A DNA stretch of 64,000 nucleotides from Streptomyces hygroscopicus (GTDB lineage: Bacteria > Actinomycetota > Actinomycetes > Streptomycetales > Streptomycetaceae): positions 62,001-126,000 of the forward strand of contig NZ_LBMW01000014.1 in NCBI RefSeq assembly GCF_026168105.1. Direction: 5' to 3'. The notes under the pieces are model-generated. The model saw only the letters and a program-made list of their open reading frames with translations. It ran no database searches and had not been told where the DNA came from. The stretch's first letter is position 1; each line of letters opens with the position of its first letter. Positions 6,934 through 16,526 of the stretch are shown here, piece by piece. Made by a program: the position numbers and the translations under genes.

Positions 6934-8975
6934 ACGATCGCGGGATCGCTCACGCCCGGCCGCCCGTTCTCGACGTGTCCGGCGAAGCGGCGCAGGAACG
7001 ACGGGTCGGCGTCGGACGTCACGGTGAGGTCGTACCAGCGCCTGCTCGCGCTCAGCGCGAAGGTGTGCCGCACGGTCGCACCGGCCCGTACCGTGACCGT
7101 CGTGGCGTGACCGCCGTACCCGCTGGTGACCTTGAGCTTCACCGTGCCCGAGCCCTTGTTGGTGAAGGTCAGCTCGATGTCGTCACCGGCGTGCCGTGCG
7201 ACGACCTCGGCTCCGGGCCGCTTGCCCGGGCCCTTGAAGACTCGCAGGAAGCCGTTCGGACCGTGCACGGTCAGGTCGTACGAGCCGTTCGAATACGCCG
7301 AGTTCCAGGTGTCGGACACCGTCTTGCCGGCTTCGGTGGTGTAGCTCCACGGGCCGTCGCCGCGGTTGCCGGACGTGACCAGGAAGGCGGACCCGGCGTG
7401 CCTGCCGGAGGCGAAGGTGAGCGTGAACGTCCCGGCCGCGGTGTTCGCCGAACCGTCCGCCATGGGCGCGTACTTGAGCGGGCGGGCCGGACGCAGACCG
7501 CGCTCCTGCTTGGGCAGGGCGGGGTGCGCGGGCGGAACGGGCACGTAGTCCGGGTGGCGGTTGTGGTCCGGCGGCTGGTAGCCGTCCGTGGCGGGCAGCG
7601 ACACCGGCTTGGTGTCCTGGCGGGAGAAGTCGAACGCGGAGGTCAGGTCGCCGCAGACGGCGCGCCGCCAGGGCGAGATGTTGGGCTCGTGCACGCCGAA
7701 GCGGCGCTCCATGAACCGGATGATCGAGGTGTGGTCGAAGGTCTCGGAACAGACGTAACCGCCCTTGCTCCAGGGCGAGACGACCAGCATCGGCACACGC
7801 TGCCCGAGCCCGTAGGGTCCGGCCGGGTGGCTGCCGTTGCCCTTGAAGAGGTCGGGATCGGGGTCGACCGTGGACTTGCCCTGCGCGGCGGACGCCGGCG
7901 GGAACGGCGGGACGAGGTGGTCGAAGAACCCGTCGTTCTCGTCGTACGTGATGAACAGGGCCGTCCTCGCCCACACCTTGGGGTCGGAGGTGAGCGCGTC
8001 GAGGACCTGGGAGACGTACCAGGCGCCGTAGTTCGCGGGCCAGTTGGGGTGCTCGGTGAAGGCCTCGGGGGCGGCGATCCAGGAGATCTGCGGCAGCTTG
8101 CCTGACTTCACATCGGCCTTGAGCCGGTCGAAGAAGCCCTCGCCCTTGCCTGCGTCGGTGCCGGTGCGAGCCTTCTCGTAGAGCGGGTCGCCGGGCTTGG
8201 CGTCCTGGTACGGCTTGAAGTAGAGCAGCGAGTTGTCGCCGTAGTTGCCACGGTAGGCGTCCTGGATCCAGCCCCACGAATGGGCCGCGTCGAGGCCGTC
8301 GCCGACGTCCTGGTAGATCTTCCAGGAGACCCCGGCCTTCTCCAGGCGCTCGGGGTAGGTCGTCCAGCCGTAGCCCGCCTCGTCGTTGCCGAGCACCGGG
8401 CCGCCGCCCTGGCCGTCGTTGCCCGTGTAGCCCGTCCACATGTAGTAGCGGTTCGGGTCGGTGGAGCCGATGAACGAGCAGTGGTAGGCGTCGCAGATGG
8501 TGAAGTTGTCGGCGAGCGCGTAGTGGAACGGTATGTCCTTGCGCGTGAGGTACGCCATCGTCGTCGAGGACTTGGCGGGCACCCACTTGTCGTACTTGCC
8601 TCCGTTGAAGGCGGCGTGTCCGTCGTTCCAGCCGTGCGGGAGGTCCTGGATGAACGCCAGCCCCAGGTCGTCGGCGTCGGGGTGGAAGGGCAGGATGTCC
8701 TTCGTCCCGTCGGACTGGTACCAGACCGGCTTGCCGTTCTGGAGGGTCACCGGGTGCGGGTCGCCAAAGCCTCGGACGCCTCTCAGGGTGCCGAAGTAGT
8801 GGTCGAAGGAACGGTTCTCCTGCATCAGGACGACGATGTGCTCGACGTCCTCGATGGTGCCGGACCGGTGGTACGCGGGAAGGGCGGCGGCGCGCTCGAT
8901 GCTGCCGGACAGCGCGGTGAAGGCGGCGGTGCCGCCCGCGAGTTGAAGGAATCGGCGCCGATTCACTTGGGGCAT
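6924..8975 (-). CDS. Secreted phospholipase C, phosphoesterase family, Tat signal
   Basis: The 683-residue protein starts at ATG 8975 with a twin-arginine signal (NRRRFLQLAGGTAAFTAL), so it is exported folded. The phosphoesterase domain (PF04185 type) shows ENRSFDHYFGTL, GSTDPNRYYMWTG and FITYDENDGFFDH, which carry metal and phosphate ligands. Two C-terminal beta domains of the type found in phosphocholine-specific phospholipases follow (about residues 480-575 and 585-670). The family hydrolyses phosphatidylcholine or sphingomyelin outside the cell, and in Streptomyces is often phosphate regulated. The upstream gap has no obvious PHO box that I can defend. The stop codon lies inside a tandem repeat of stops. 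Confidence 0.93.
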   Translation of the reverse strand: MPQVNRRRFLQLAGGTAAFTALSGSIERAAALPAYHRSGTIEDVEHIVVLMQENRSFDHYFGTLRGVRGFGDPHPVTLQNGKPVWYQSDGTKDILPFHPDADDLGLAFIQDLPHGWNDGHAAFNGGKYDKWVPAKSSTTMAYLTRKDIPFHYALADNFTICDAYHCSFIGSTDPNRYYMWTGYTGNDGQGGGPVLGNDEAGYGWTTYPERLEKAGVSWKIYQDVGDGLDAAHSWGWIQDAYRGNYGDNSLLYFKPYQDAKPGDPLYEKARTGTDAGKGEGFFDRLKADVKSGKLPQISWIAAPEAFTEHPNWPANYGAWYVSQVLDALTSDPKVWARTALFITYDENDGFFDHLVPPFPPASAAQGKSTVDPDPDLFKGNGSHPAGPYGLGQRVPMLVVSPWSKGGYVCSETFDHTSIIRFMERRFGVHEPNISPWRRAVCGDLTSAFDFSRQDTKPVSLPATDGYQPPDHNRHPDYVPVPPAHPALPKQERGLRPARPLKYAPMADGSANTAAGTFTLTFASGRHAGSAFLVTSGNRGDGPWSYTTEAGKTVSDTWNSAYSNGSYDLTVHGPNGFLRVFKGPGKRPGAEVVARHAGDDIELTFTNKGSGTVKLKVTSGYGGHATTVTVRAGATVRHTFALSASRRWYDLTVTSDADPSFLRRFAGHVENGRPGVSDPAIVAE

Positions 8976-9672
8976 GACGGGGTGACCTCTTGTCCTGACG
9001 GGGCATGTGTCGCCCGATGGTGAGGGAACCTGCGCGAAAGGAGTGTTCCAGGAGCACCAAACGTCAGGAAAGGGTGCGGTGGCGCCGATGTGAAAGTCAC
9101 GGGTACGACAGAAGTGGTGCGGGCCAAGACCTTCCCAAGCGCCACCGGGACCGGTCGGACCGCCGGACAGGGAGGTCCCCGCAGGCCGAGGCGGCTTGGG
9201 AGCTCCCGTCTCGCGTTGCCCGGGGCGCCGCGACGGAGCCGGGCACCGGGCACGGGCGCGCGTCCGGTGCACGCCCGCTCGGCGAGAAACGCACCGTGCT
9301 CTCGGCCGCGTCACCCCTCGGCACCGCACGACTCTCGCCCCGCGGGCCGTGGACGACGACGCCGCAATGGCGGCCGGGACGCGGCGCCCGCGTCCGGGAC
9401 GGGGCCGTGGCACCCGCCACGGCAACCGGGACCGACACACACCACCCGCCGCGGCAACCGGGACCGACACACACCACCCGCCACGGCGGGTGGGACGGGG
9501 ACGCAGCGTCCGCGGCGGCCGGGACCGGGGGCAAAGTTGCTGCCCGCCGCGCGGGCCCGAGCAGCGGTTGAGAAAGCATGACCGCAGGAGCAGCCTGGAC
9601 ACCAGTGCTGCGGACGGGCCGATCGCCGACTCCAGGCGGTACCACCCGGACGAGCAGGCGAGGACAGAGGAC
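8976..9672. other. Long intergenic region with a direct repeat
   Basis: This 697-bp gap separates the divergent phospholipase and SpoIIE-type genes. It is very GC-rich and open in several frames, but I see no protein-like sequence in any of them. At 9420-9450 and 9452-9482 a 31-bp segment beginning CGGCAACCGGGACC is repeated exactly with a 32-bp period. A partial copy lies just before it. Promoters for both genes must lie here; none is distinct enough to place. Confidence 0.5.
9420..9482. repeat. Two tandem copies of a 31-bp unit
   Basis: The two copies (9420-9450 and 9452-9482) are identical and separated by one base. They lie in the noncoding gap upstream of the SpoIIE-type gene. The phase of 32 is not a multiple of three, which argues against the upstream open frame being coding. 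Confidence 0.8.
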
Positions 9673-12141
9673 ATGGCGAAGGGCGCCGCGACACCGGAGC
9701 GGCCTCGCTCGACGCGGCGGGAGCCGACCGCGGAGGCCGGGATCGTAGTCGGCCCGCGGGGCGTGGTGATCGCGCTGAGCGAGGGTGCCGGCCGGCTGCT
9801 GGGGTACGAGCCGGCGCAGGTGGTGGGCCGGGAGGCGACCGAACTGCTCGCCGAGCCCCTGCCGGAGGCGGTCCGGCGAAGCTGCGCCGCGCGGGAGAGC
9901 TGGAGCGGCACCGTGACCGTATGCCATCGAGACGGTCACCCTCTGTCGTTGGCGCTCCAGGCCCACCCGCTGCGGGGCACGGCCGGGGACACGTACTGGT
10001 CCGTCACGGCGGTGGCCCCCCGGTCCCCCCGCGCCGCACACGGGAACCACGGTGAACCGGATGCCTCGCTGCTCAAGCAGTGGGCACTGGACCAGCTTCC
10101 GCTGCCCATGGCCCTGTACGACCGCAGGGGCGTGCGGCTCGAGGTCAACGCCGCCATGGGGCGCGAGACGGGAAGGCCGGATCACGAACTCCTCGGCTGG
10201 CCGATCGGGGAGTCCGGGTCCGGGAACACATTGGAGGGCCTGCCGCGCATCAGCGAGGCCGTGCAGGAGGTGCTCCGCACCGGGAAGGCGATGACGTTCG
10301 AGGCCCACTCGCCCGGCTCCCACGGTCCCGGCCCGCGCGTCTGGCTGCTGTCGCTGTATCCCGTGCGCGACGGCGACGGCCGGATCTGCGGCCTGTCGGC
10401 GGCCGCCGTGGACACCACCGAGCAGTTCCGTGCCCGTCGGCAACTGACCATCCTCACGGAGGCCGGGCTGCGCATCGGCACCACTCTCGACCTCAGTCGC
10501 ACGGCCGACGAGCTGGCGGAGGTCGCCACGGACTACTTCGCCGACTTCGCCGTGGTGGACCTGCTCGACAGCGTCCTCAAGGACGAGGAGACGGTCGCCG
10601 GCCAGGACAGCGGGCTGCTCTTCCGCCGCACCGCCCAGCGCTCCGTGCTCCCCGGATGCCCCGAGTCGGTGGTCCCGCTCGGAGGGACCTACATCTATCC
10701 GGAGGACTCCCCGCCCGGGCACGCCCTCGCCACCGGCCGGGGCGCACTGCACCGTGCCAAGGACATCCTGCAGTGGTGGGAGACGAGTTCTCCCGAGCGC
10801 GCCGGCCGCCTGCGCACCCACGGGATCCACTCGCTCATGGCCGTGCCGCTGCGGGCGCGCGGCGTGACCCTGGGGCTGGCCCAGTTCTTCCGCCACCGCA
10901 ACCCGGCGCCCTTCGAGGAGGACGACCTGCGGCTCGCCGAAGAACTCGGTGCCCGTGCGGCGGTGCTCGTGGACAACGCCCGCCGCTACGGCCAGGAACG
11001 CGCCACCGCGCTCGCCCTGCAGCGGAGCATCCTCCCGCACCCGGCACTGCACCATCCCGCCGTGGAGGTCGCCTCGCGGTATCTGCCCGCCCACTCCGGA
11101 GCCGGGATCGGTGGCGACTGGTTCGACGTGATCCCGCTGTCCGGTGCCAGGGTGGCGCTCGTGGTGGGCGACGTGGTCGGCCACGGCATCCGGGCGTCCG
11201 CCACCATGGGGCGGCTGTGCACGGCCGTACGCACCCTGGCCGACGTGGATCTGGCTCCCGACGAACTGCTCACCCACCTCGACGACCTCGTCCTGCGCCT
11301 GGACCGCAGGGAGCCCGGGGACGGCACCGACCGCCCCGCCCACAGCCCGGGGGAGGTCGGCGCCTCCTGCCTGTACGCGGTGTACGACCCCGTGTCCCGT
11401 CGCTGCTCCATGGCCAGGGCCGGCCACCCGCAGCCGGCACTGGCCACCCCCGACGGCACGGTCCGCTTCCTGGACGTGCCGGCCGGGCCGCCGCTCGGCC
11501 TGGGCGGCCTGCCGTTCGAGGTCACGGAGTTCGTCCTCCCCGAGGGCAGCGTCCTGGCCCTGTACACGGACGGGCTGATCGAGTCTCCGGCCCGCGACGT
11601 GGACGAGGCCTGCGAGGTGCTGAGTGCCACCCTCGCCGATCCCCGGCGGCCGCTGGAGGAGATGTGCGACCGGGCGCTGCACGAACTGCTCCCCGAGGCC
11701 CGCACGGACGACGTCGCCCTCCTGCTGACCCGGACCCGGGCCCTGAGCACCGATCATGTGGCCGGCTGGGAGCTGCCCGCCGCGCCCTCCGTCGTCGCGC
11801 TGGCCCGTGAACTGGTCGGCGAACGTCTGTCCACTTGGCATCTCGAGGATGCCGCGTTCGTCACCGAGCTCGTGGTCAGCGAGCTGGTCACCAACGCGCT
11901 CCGCTACGGCTCTCCCCCGGTCCACCTCCGGCTCATCCGCGACACGGCTCTGATCTGCGAGGTCAGCGACGCCAGCAGCACGGCTCCTCATCTGCGGCGC
12001 GCCCGCCTCTCCGACGAGGGCGGCCGGGGCCTCCTGATCGTCGCTCAGCTCTCCCGGCGCTGGGGCAGCCGGCACACCCGTTCCGGCAAGACCATTTGGG
12101 CGGAGCTGCCTCTCACATCCGCTGAACCGACGGCATGGTGA
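9673..12141 (+). CDS. PAS-PAS-GAF-SpoIIE phosphatase-ATPase sensor protein
   Basis: The 822-residue protein has a PAS-like domain (residues 20-115), a second PAS domain (130-255) and a GAF domain (about 270-440). A PP2C/SpoIIE phosphatase domain follows (about 450-690; GGDWFDVIPL, VVGDVVGHG, GHPQPAL, LYTDGLIES). A C-terminal HATPase (about 700-820; ELVVSELVTNALRYG, EGGRGLLIV) completes it. Proteins of this layout act on anti-sigma-factor antagonists (STAS proteins) and can both phosphorylate and dephosphorylate partner-switching proteins. The start ATG 9673 is chosen because the first PAS domain begins shortly after it and the frame upstream is repetitive and non-protein-like. There is no neighbouring sigma, anti-sigma or STAS gene, so the partner is encoded elsewhere. 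Confidence 0.92.
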   Translation: MAKGAATPERPRSTRREPTAEAGIVVGPRGVVIALSEGAGRLLGYEPAQVVGREATELLAEPLPEAVRRSCAARESWSGTVTVCHRDGHPLSLALQAHPLRGTAGDTYWSVTAVAPRSPRAAHGNHGEPDASLLKQWALDQLPLPMALYDRRGVRLEVNAAMGRETGRPDHELLGWPIGESGSGNTLEGLPRISEAVQEVLRTGKAMTFEAHSPGSHGPGPRVWLLSLYPVRDGDGRICGLSAAAVDTTEQFRARRQLTILTEAGLRIGTTLDLSRTADELAEVATDYFADFAVVDLLDSVLKDEETVAGQDSGLLFRRTAQRSVLPGCPESVVPLGGTYIYPEDSPPGHALATGRGALHRAKDILQWWETSSPERAGRLRTHGIHSLMAVPLRARGVTLGLAQFFRHRNPAPFEEDDLRLAEELGARAAVLVDNARRYGQERATALALQRSILPHPALHHPAVEVASRYLPAHSGAGIGGDWFDVIPLSGARVALVVGDVVGHGIRASATMGRLCTAVRTLADVDLAPDELLTHLDDLVLRLDRREPGDGTDRPAHSPGEVGASCLYAVYDPVSRRCSMARAGHPQPALATPDGTVRFLDVPAGPPLGLGGLPFEVTEFVLPEGSVLALYTDGLIESPARDVDEACEVLSATLADPRRPLEEMCDRALHELLPEARTDDVALLLTRTRALSTDHVAGWELPAAPSVVALARELVGERLSTWHLEDAAFVTELVVSELVTNALRYGSPPVHLRLIRDTALICEVSDASSTAPHLRRARLSDEGGRGLLIVAQLSRRWGSRHTRSGKTIWAELPLTSAEPTAW

Positions 12142-12545
12142 GCGATTTCGGAGAAGGCGGTTCTCCCGAGGGCCGGAACTGCCCCCTCCCACCGCCTGCG
12201 ATATGACTTCCATATGACGCAACATAAGGCGGCCAGCCGCCTGCCGTTGAGTGAAATCAAACCATTCTCTGGCCAATTACTTGCCGGAATCGCAGAGTCC
12301 GGCAAGTATGAACGTCAACCGCTCCGAGCTGGCCGAACTTAGTGTTTGCGGATCATCAATTTTCTCCCATGAGCAGGTCGCGAACGGAACGGAGCGACCC
12401 TTTGAAATCGGGGCCGGACACCCGATTGCCATGCGTTCGATTCCATTAACTTGCAAGGGGACGGTGAACCACACCGCGTGGCGTGGCATCTGTTGGACCG
12501 TCAAGGGTTTTTCACCCGCCGGCACCCGCACACAGAGGCACGTCA
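12142..12545. other. AT-richer intergenic region upstream of the Pls-like gene
   Basis: Base composition drops markedly here compared with the flanking genes. A short dyad, AGGCGGCCAGCCGCCT (12227-12242), follows the SpoIIE gene and may help termination. A second imperfect dyad (TTGCCGGA with TCCGGCAA near 12280-12306) is visible. The region probably holds the promoter and a leader for the Pls-like gene. No convincing coding sequence is present. Confidence 0.4.
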
Positions 12546-15500
12546 TTGTCTTCACCCGCTCTCGAGCCGCCCTTCGAGCCGCCCTTCGAGCCGTCCGTCC
12601 CGTGTGACGACCGGGCTCTTTTCCGCACCGGGGAAGCGCCTTCGCCACGCACCCTGATCGACATCGTGGAGGCCACTGCCGCGGCGCATCCGCACGCGCC
12701 CGCTCTGGACACAGGCGCGGAGGTGCTCTCCTACCGCGACCTGTACGCCGAGGTCGTCCGCCGCGCACGGCTGCTCTCGGACCGCGGGATCGGCCCCGGT
12801 GACCGGGTGGGCGTCCGGGTGCCGTCGGGCACCGCGGAGCTGTATCTGTCGATCCTCGCGGTACTGCGTTGCGGAGCGGCTTACGTACCGGTCGACGCCG
12901 ACGACCCCGATGAGCGGGCCGCCACCGTCTTCGGTGAGGCCGGGGTGTGCGCCGTCCTGGGGCCGTATCCGCGGCCGGAGCGGCTCGCCGTGCCGTCGGG
13001 AGCGGCCGCCTCGGGCCGTCGTGCGCCTGCCCCGGACGACGACGCGTGGATCATCTTCACGTCCGGTTCGACCGGCAAGCCCAAGGGCGTCGCCGTCACC
13101 CACCGGTCGGCGGCGGCGTTCGTCGACGCCGAAGCGCGTCTGTTCCTGCAGGAACGGCCGCTCGGTCCGGGCGACCGGGTGCTCGCGGGGCTGTCCGTCG
13201 CCTTCGACGCCTCCTGCGAGGAGATGTGGCTGGCATGGCGGCACGGCGCCTGTCTGGTACCGGCCGAGCGCGGGCTGGTGCGGGCCGGCCACGACCTTGG
13301 CGCCTGGCTTCTCGAGCGGGGCGTCACCGTTGTCTCCACCGTACCCACGCTGCTTGCGATGTGGCCCGAAGAAGCGCTGCGCCAGGTGCGGTTGCTGATT
13401 CTGGGCGGCGAGGCGTGCCCGCCCGGGCTCGTCGACCGGTTCGCCGGGCCCGGGCGGGAGATGTGGAACACCTACGGCCCGACCGAGACGACCGTCGTGG
13501 CCTGCGCCGCCCTCCTGAAGCCGGGCCGCGACGTCCGTATCGGACTGCCGCTGGCCGGCTGGCGGTTGGCGGTCGTCGACGAGGCCGGGGAGCCCGTGGC
13601 GTACGGGGAGGAAGGAGAGCTCGTCATCGCCGGGGCAGGCACCGCGCGCTACCTCGACCCCGTCAAGGACGCGGAACGCTTCCGGCCCTGCCCCGCGCTG
13701 GACTCGCCGCGCGCCTACCGCTCGGGCGACCTGGTGCGTGCCGACCCCCGGGGCCTGGTGTTCCTCGGCCGCGCCGACGACCAGATCAAGCTCGGCGGCC
13801 GACGCGTCGAACTCGGGGAGATCGACGCGGCCCTGAACGATCTGCCGGCGGTACGGGCCGCGGCCGCGACCGTGCAGACGACGGCGGCCGGCGCCCAGCT
13901 GCTGGTGGGCTATGTGGTGCCGGAGCGGTCCGTCGACGGGCGATCGGCCTTCCGGACCGGCAAGGCGAGGGTGCTGCTGTCGGAGCGGCTGCCCGCACAG
14001 CTGGTGCCCGTCCTGGTAGAGGTCGCGGACCTGCCCACCCGTGCCTCCGGCAAGGTAGACCGCAAGGCACTGCCCTGGCCGGTGCCACTCGCCGACGACG
14101 AGGGGCGCCCGGACGGCCCGGCACACCCGTTGCACGGGACGGCCGCGCGGCTGGCGGACGTGTGGGAGCAGCTGCTGGGCCGCCGTCCCGGCCCGGACAG
14201 CGACTTCGTGGCGCTCGGCGGCACCAGCCTGACGGCCGCCCGTATGGCGTCCGTGCTCAGGGAGCACTATCCCGGTCTGTCCGTCGCGGACCTCTACCGC
14301 CACTCCGTGCTGCACCGCATGGCCGCGCATCTCGACTCCCTGGCCGGCACCGCGGAGGAGGTCCGCCCGGCACGGCCGGTGCCGAGGCGGGCCGCTGTCG
14401 TCCAGTTCCTCGTCCAGCTGGCCGCCTACGGGGTCGCGGGCCTGCGCGGCCTGGTCGGCCTGTCGGTGGCGGACAACGTCCTCGGCTGGGCCGCGCCTCA
14501 CGCCTGGACGCCGCACACCCCGTGGTGGCTGGTGGTGGTGGGCTGGGTGGTGCTGTTCAGCGCGCCGTTCCGCTGCGCGATCGGGGCGGGTCTGGCCCGC
14601 GCGCTGGCCGGTTCCATCGCCCCTGGCGCCCATCCGCGGGGCGGCAGCGCCCATCTGCGGCTGTGGAGCGCCGAACGGGCCGTGACGGCCTTCGGAGTTC
14701 CGGCCCTGCTCGGCACGCCATGGGCCGCCCTTCATGCCCGGGTGCTGGGCTGCACCACCGGGCGTGAGGTGCGGCTGCACGCCATGCCTCCGGTGACGGG
14801 TCTGGCCGAACTGGGAGACGGATGCAGCATCGAGCCCGAGGCGGACATCTCGGGGTGGTGGCTCGACGGCGACACACTGCACGTGGGAAGCGTCACGGTC
14901 GGCGCCGACGCGCGTGTGGGCCACCGCGCCATGCTGATGCCGGGCGCCGTCGTGGGCCGGGGAGCGGAGCTAACGGGTGGGAGCTGCCTGGACGGCCGGA
15001 TCCCGGACGGCCAGAGCTGGACCGGGTCCCCCGCCCGGCCGGTCGAGCCGGCCGAACAGTGCGCGGACGGCGGCTGGCCGGCGCGCCCGAGCGTACGCCG
15101 ACGCCGCTGGCACATCGCCTACGCGCTCTCTCTCGGCGTACTGCCGCTGCTGCCGCTGCTGGCGTCCGCGCCCGCTCTGTTCGCCACCTACCTGCTGGTG
15201 CGCCACATGCCGACGCTGTCGGCCGCGGCGCCGCACCTGCTGGCCGCCGCACCGCTGTTCGCGGTCATGACGACGGTGTGCTGGATGCTGGTCGTCGCAC
15301 TCGCCGTACGGCTGCTGAGCCGGTCCCTCAAGCCGGGTGTGCACCGCGCGGACGGCGGAGTGGCCTGGCGGGCCTGGCTGGTGACCCGGCTGCTCGACGG
15401 CGCCCGTGGCAGCCTGTTCCCGCTGTACGCCAGTCTGGCCACGCCGCACTGGCTGCGTCTGCTCGGCGCACGCGTCGGCCGCGGCGCCGAGATCTCGACG

Positions 15501-16526
15501 GTGCTGCCCCTGCCGTCCCTGCTGCACGTGGAGGACGGGGCGTTCCTCGCCGACGACACCCTTGTCGCGCCGTTCGAGCTGCGGGGCGGCTGGATGAGGC
15601 TCGGGCGGGTGCGGATCGGCAAGCGCGCGTTCGTCGGCAACTCCGGCATCGTCGGCCCCGGCCGCGACGTCGCCGACCGTGGCCTGGTGGGTGTGCTGTC
15701 CGACGCGCCGTCCCAGGGCAGGCCGGGCATGTCGTGGATCGGGCGGCCCGCGATGCCCCTGCCCCGGGTGCCCGGGAACACCGACCCGGCGCGGACGTTC
15801 GCCCCGCCCCGGCGGCTGGTGGGCGCACGGGCAGCCGTCGAGGTGTGCCGTCTGCTGCCGGTGACGCTGGGCATGCTGCTCGCCGAGGGCGTGTTCCTCG
15901 GCGAGCAGGAAGCCCTGGACCGAGGCGGTCTGCCGCTGGCGGCACTCGTCGGCGCTCCGCTGCTGCTGGCGGCGGGCGTGGCGGCCTGTCTGACGGCCAC
16001 CGGCGCCAAATGGCTGCTCGTGGGCCGGTTCCAGCCGGGCGAACGCCCGCTGTGGTCCTCGTTCGTATGGCGCAACGAGCTGTTCGACACGTTCGTGGAA
16101 TCCTTGGCCGTGCCGTGGGGAGCGGGGGCCTTCCTCGGGACGCCCGCGCTCAACTGGTGGCTGCGGAGCCTCGGCGCGCGCATCGGGCGCGGAGTGTGGT
16201 GCGAGAGCTACTGGCTGCCGGAGACGGATCTGATCAGCCTCGGCGACGGGGTCAGCGTCAACCGCGGCTGCGTACTCCAGACGCACCTCTTCCACGACCG
16301 CATCATGCGGATGGACACCGTGCGTCTGGCCGCGGGAGCGTCACTCGGACCGCACAGCATCGCCCTGCCCGGCACCTCGGTCGGGGCCGGCACGTCGATC
16401 GGCGCGTCGTCGCTCGTGATGCGGGGCGAGACCGTGCCCGACGGCACCCGGTGGGTCGGCAACCCAATCGCGGGCGCGCCCGCCACCGGCGTCACCGCCG
16501 CGCTCGCCGGAGGTGAAGCGGCATGA
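12546..16526 (+). CDS. Pls/PosA-like non-ribosomal peptide synthetase
   Basis: The adenylation domain (about residues 30-540) shows IIFTSGSTGKPKGVAVTH, NTYGPTETTV, YRSGDLVR, DDQIKLGGRRVELGEID and ASGKVDRKAL. A thiolation site FVALGGTSL lies near residue 557. There is no condensation or thioesterase domain. The remaining 750 residues alternate membrane helices with three left-handed beta-helix/hexapeptide-like blocks (about 750-825, 970-1070 and 1205-1310). This is the arrangement of epsilon-poly-lysine synthetase (Pls) and PosA-type enzymes, which join one amino acid or diamino acid into isopeptide homopolymers or small amides at the membrane. TTG 12546 behind AGAGG is my preferred start; ATG 12483 is the alternative. 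The stop overlaps the peptidase start. The monomer is not predicted. Confidence 0.88.
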   Translation: MSSPALEPPFEPPFEPSVPCDDRALFRTGEAPSPRTLIDIVEATAAAHPHAPALDTGAEVLSYRDLYAEVVRRARLLSDRGIGPGDRVGVRVPSGTAELYLSILAVLRCGAAYVPVDADDPDERAATVFGEAGVCAVLGPYPRPERLAVPSGAAASGRRAPAPDDDAWIIFTSGSTGKPKGVAVTHRSAAAFVDAEARLFLQERPLGPGDRVLAGLSVAFDASCEEMWLAWRHGACLVPAERGLVRAGHDLGAWLLERGVTVVSTVPTLLAMWPEEALRQVRLLILGGEACPPGLVDRFAGPGREMWNTYGPTETTVVACAALLKPGRDVRIGLPLAGWRLAVVDEAGEPVAYGEEGELVIAGAGTARYLDPVKDAERFRPCPALDSPRAYRSGDLVRADPRGLVFLGRADDQIKLGGRRVELGEIDAALNDLPAVRAAAATVQTTAAGAQLLVGYVVPERSVDGRSAFRTGKARVLLSERLPAQLVPVLVEVADLPTRASGKVDRKALPWPVPLADDEGRPDGPAHPLHGTAARLADVWEQLLGRRPGPDSDFVALGGTSLTAARMASVLREHYPGLSVADLYRHSVLHRMAAHLDSLAGTAEEVRPARPVPRRAAVVQFLVQLAAYGVAGLRGLVGLSVADNVLGWAAPHAWTPHTPWWLVVVGWVVLFSAPFRCAIGAGLARALAGSIAPGAHPRGGSAHLRLWSAERAVTAFGVPALLGTPWAALHARVLGCTTGREVRLHAMPPVTGLAELGDGCSIEPEADISGWWLDGDTLHVGSVTVGADARVGHRAMLMPGAVVGRGAELTGGSCLDGRIPDGQSWTGSPARPVEPAEQCADGGWPARPSVRRRRWHIAYALSLGVLPLLPLLASAPALFATYLLVRHMPTLSAAAPHLLAAAPLFAVMTTVCWMLVVALAVRLLSRSLKPGVHRADGGVAWRAWLVTRLLDGARGSLFPLYASLATPHWLRLLGARVGRGAEISTVLPLPSLLHVEDGAFLADDTLVAPFELRGGWMRLGRVRIGKRAFVGNSGIVGPGRDVADRGLVGVLSDAPSQGRPGMSWIGRPAMPLPRVPGNTDPARTFAPPRRLVGARAAVEVCRLLPVTLGMLLAEGVFLGEQEALDRGGLPLAALVGAPLLLAAGVAACLTATGAKWLLVGRFQPGERPLWSSFVWRNELFDTFVESLAVPWGAGAFLGTPALNWWLRSLGARIGRGVWCESYWLPETDLISLGDGVSVNRGCVLQTHLFHDRIMRMDTVRLAAGASLGPHSIALPGTSVGAGTSIGASSLVMRGETVPDGTRWVGNPIAGAPATGVTAALAGGEAA

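Noticed and set aside
9196..9672. A 159-codon N-terminal extension of the SpoIIE-type protein
   Set aside because: The frame is open, but it crosses an exact 31-bp repeat with non-triplet period, is Arg/Pro-rich and has no domain. ATG 9673 is better placed before the first PAS domain.
9097..12276. A minus-strand open frame of about 1,060 codons across the SpoIIE-type gene
   Set aside because: It is antisense to a gene with clear PAS, GAF, PP2C and ATPase motifs. It has no recognisable domain and is the usual shadow of high-GC codon use.
12251..12607. A possible 118-residue gene upstream of the Pls-like gene
   Set aside because: Composition is unlike Streptomyces proteins, it overlaps the Pls start and ribosome site, and it resembles no family; the region reads better as promoter and leader.
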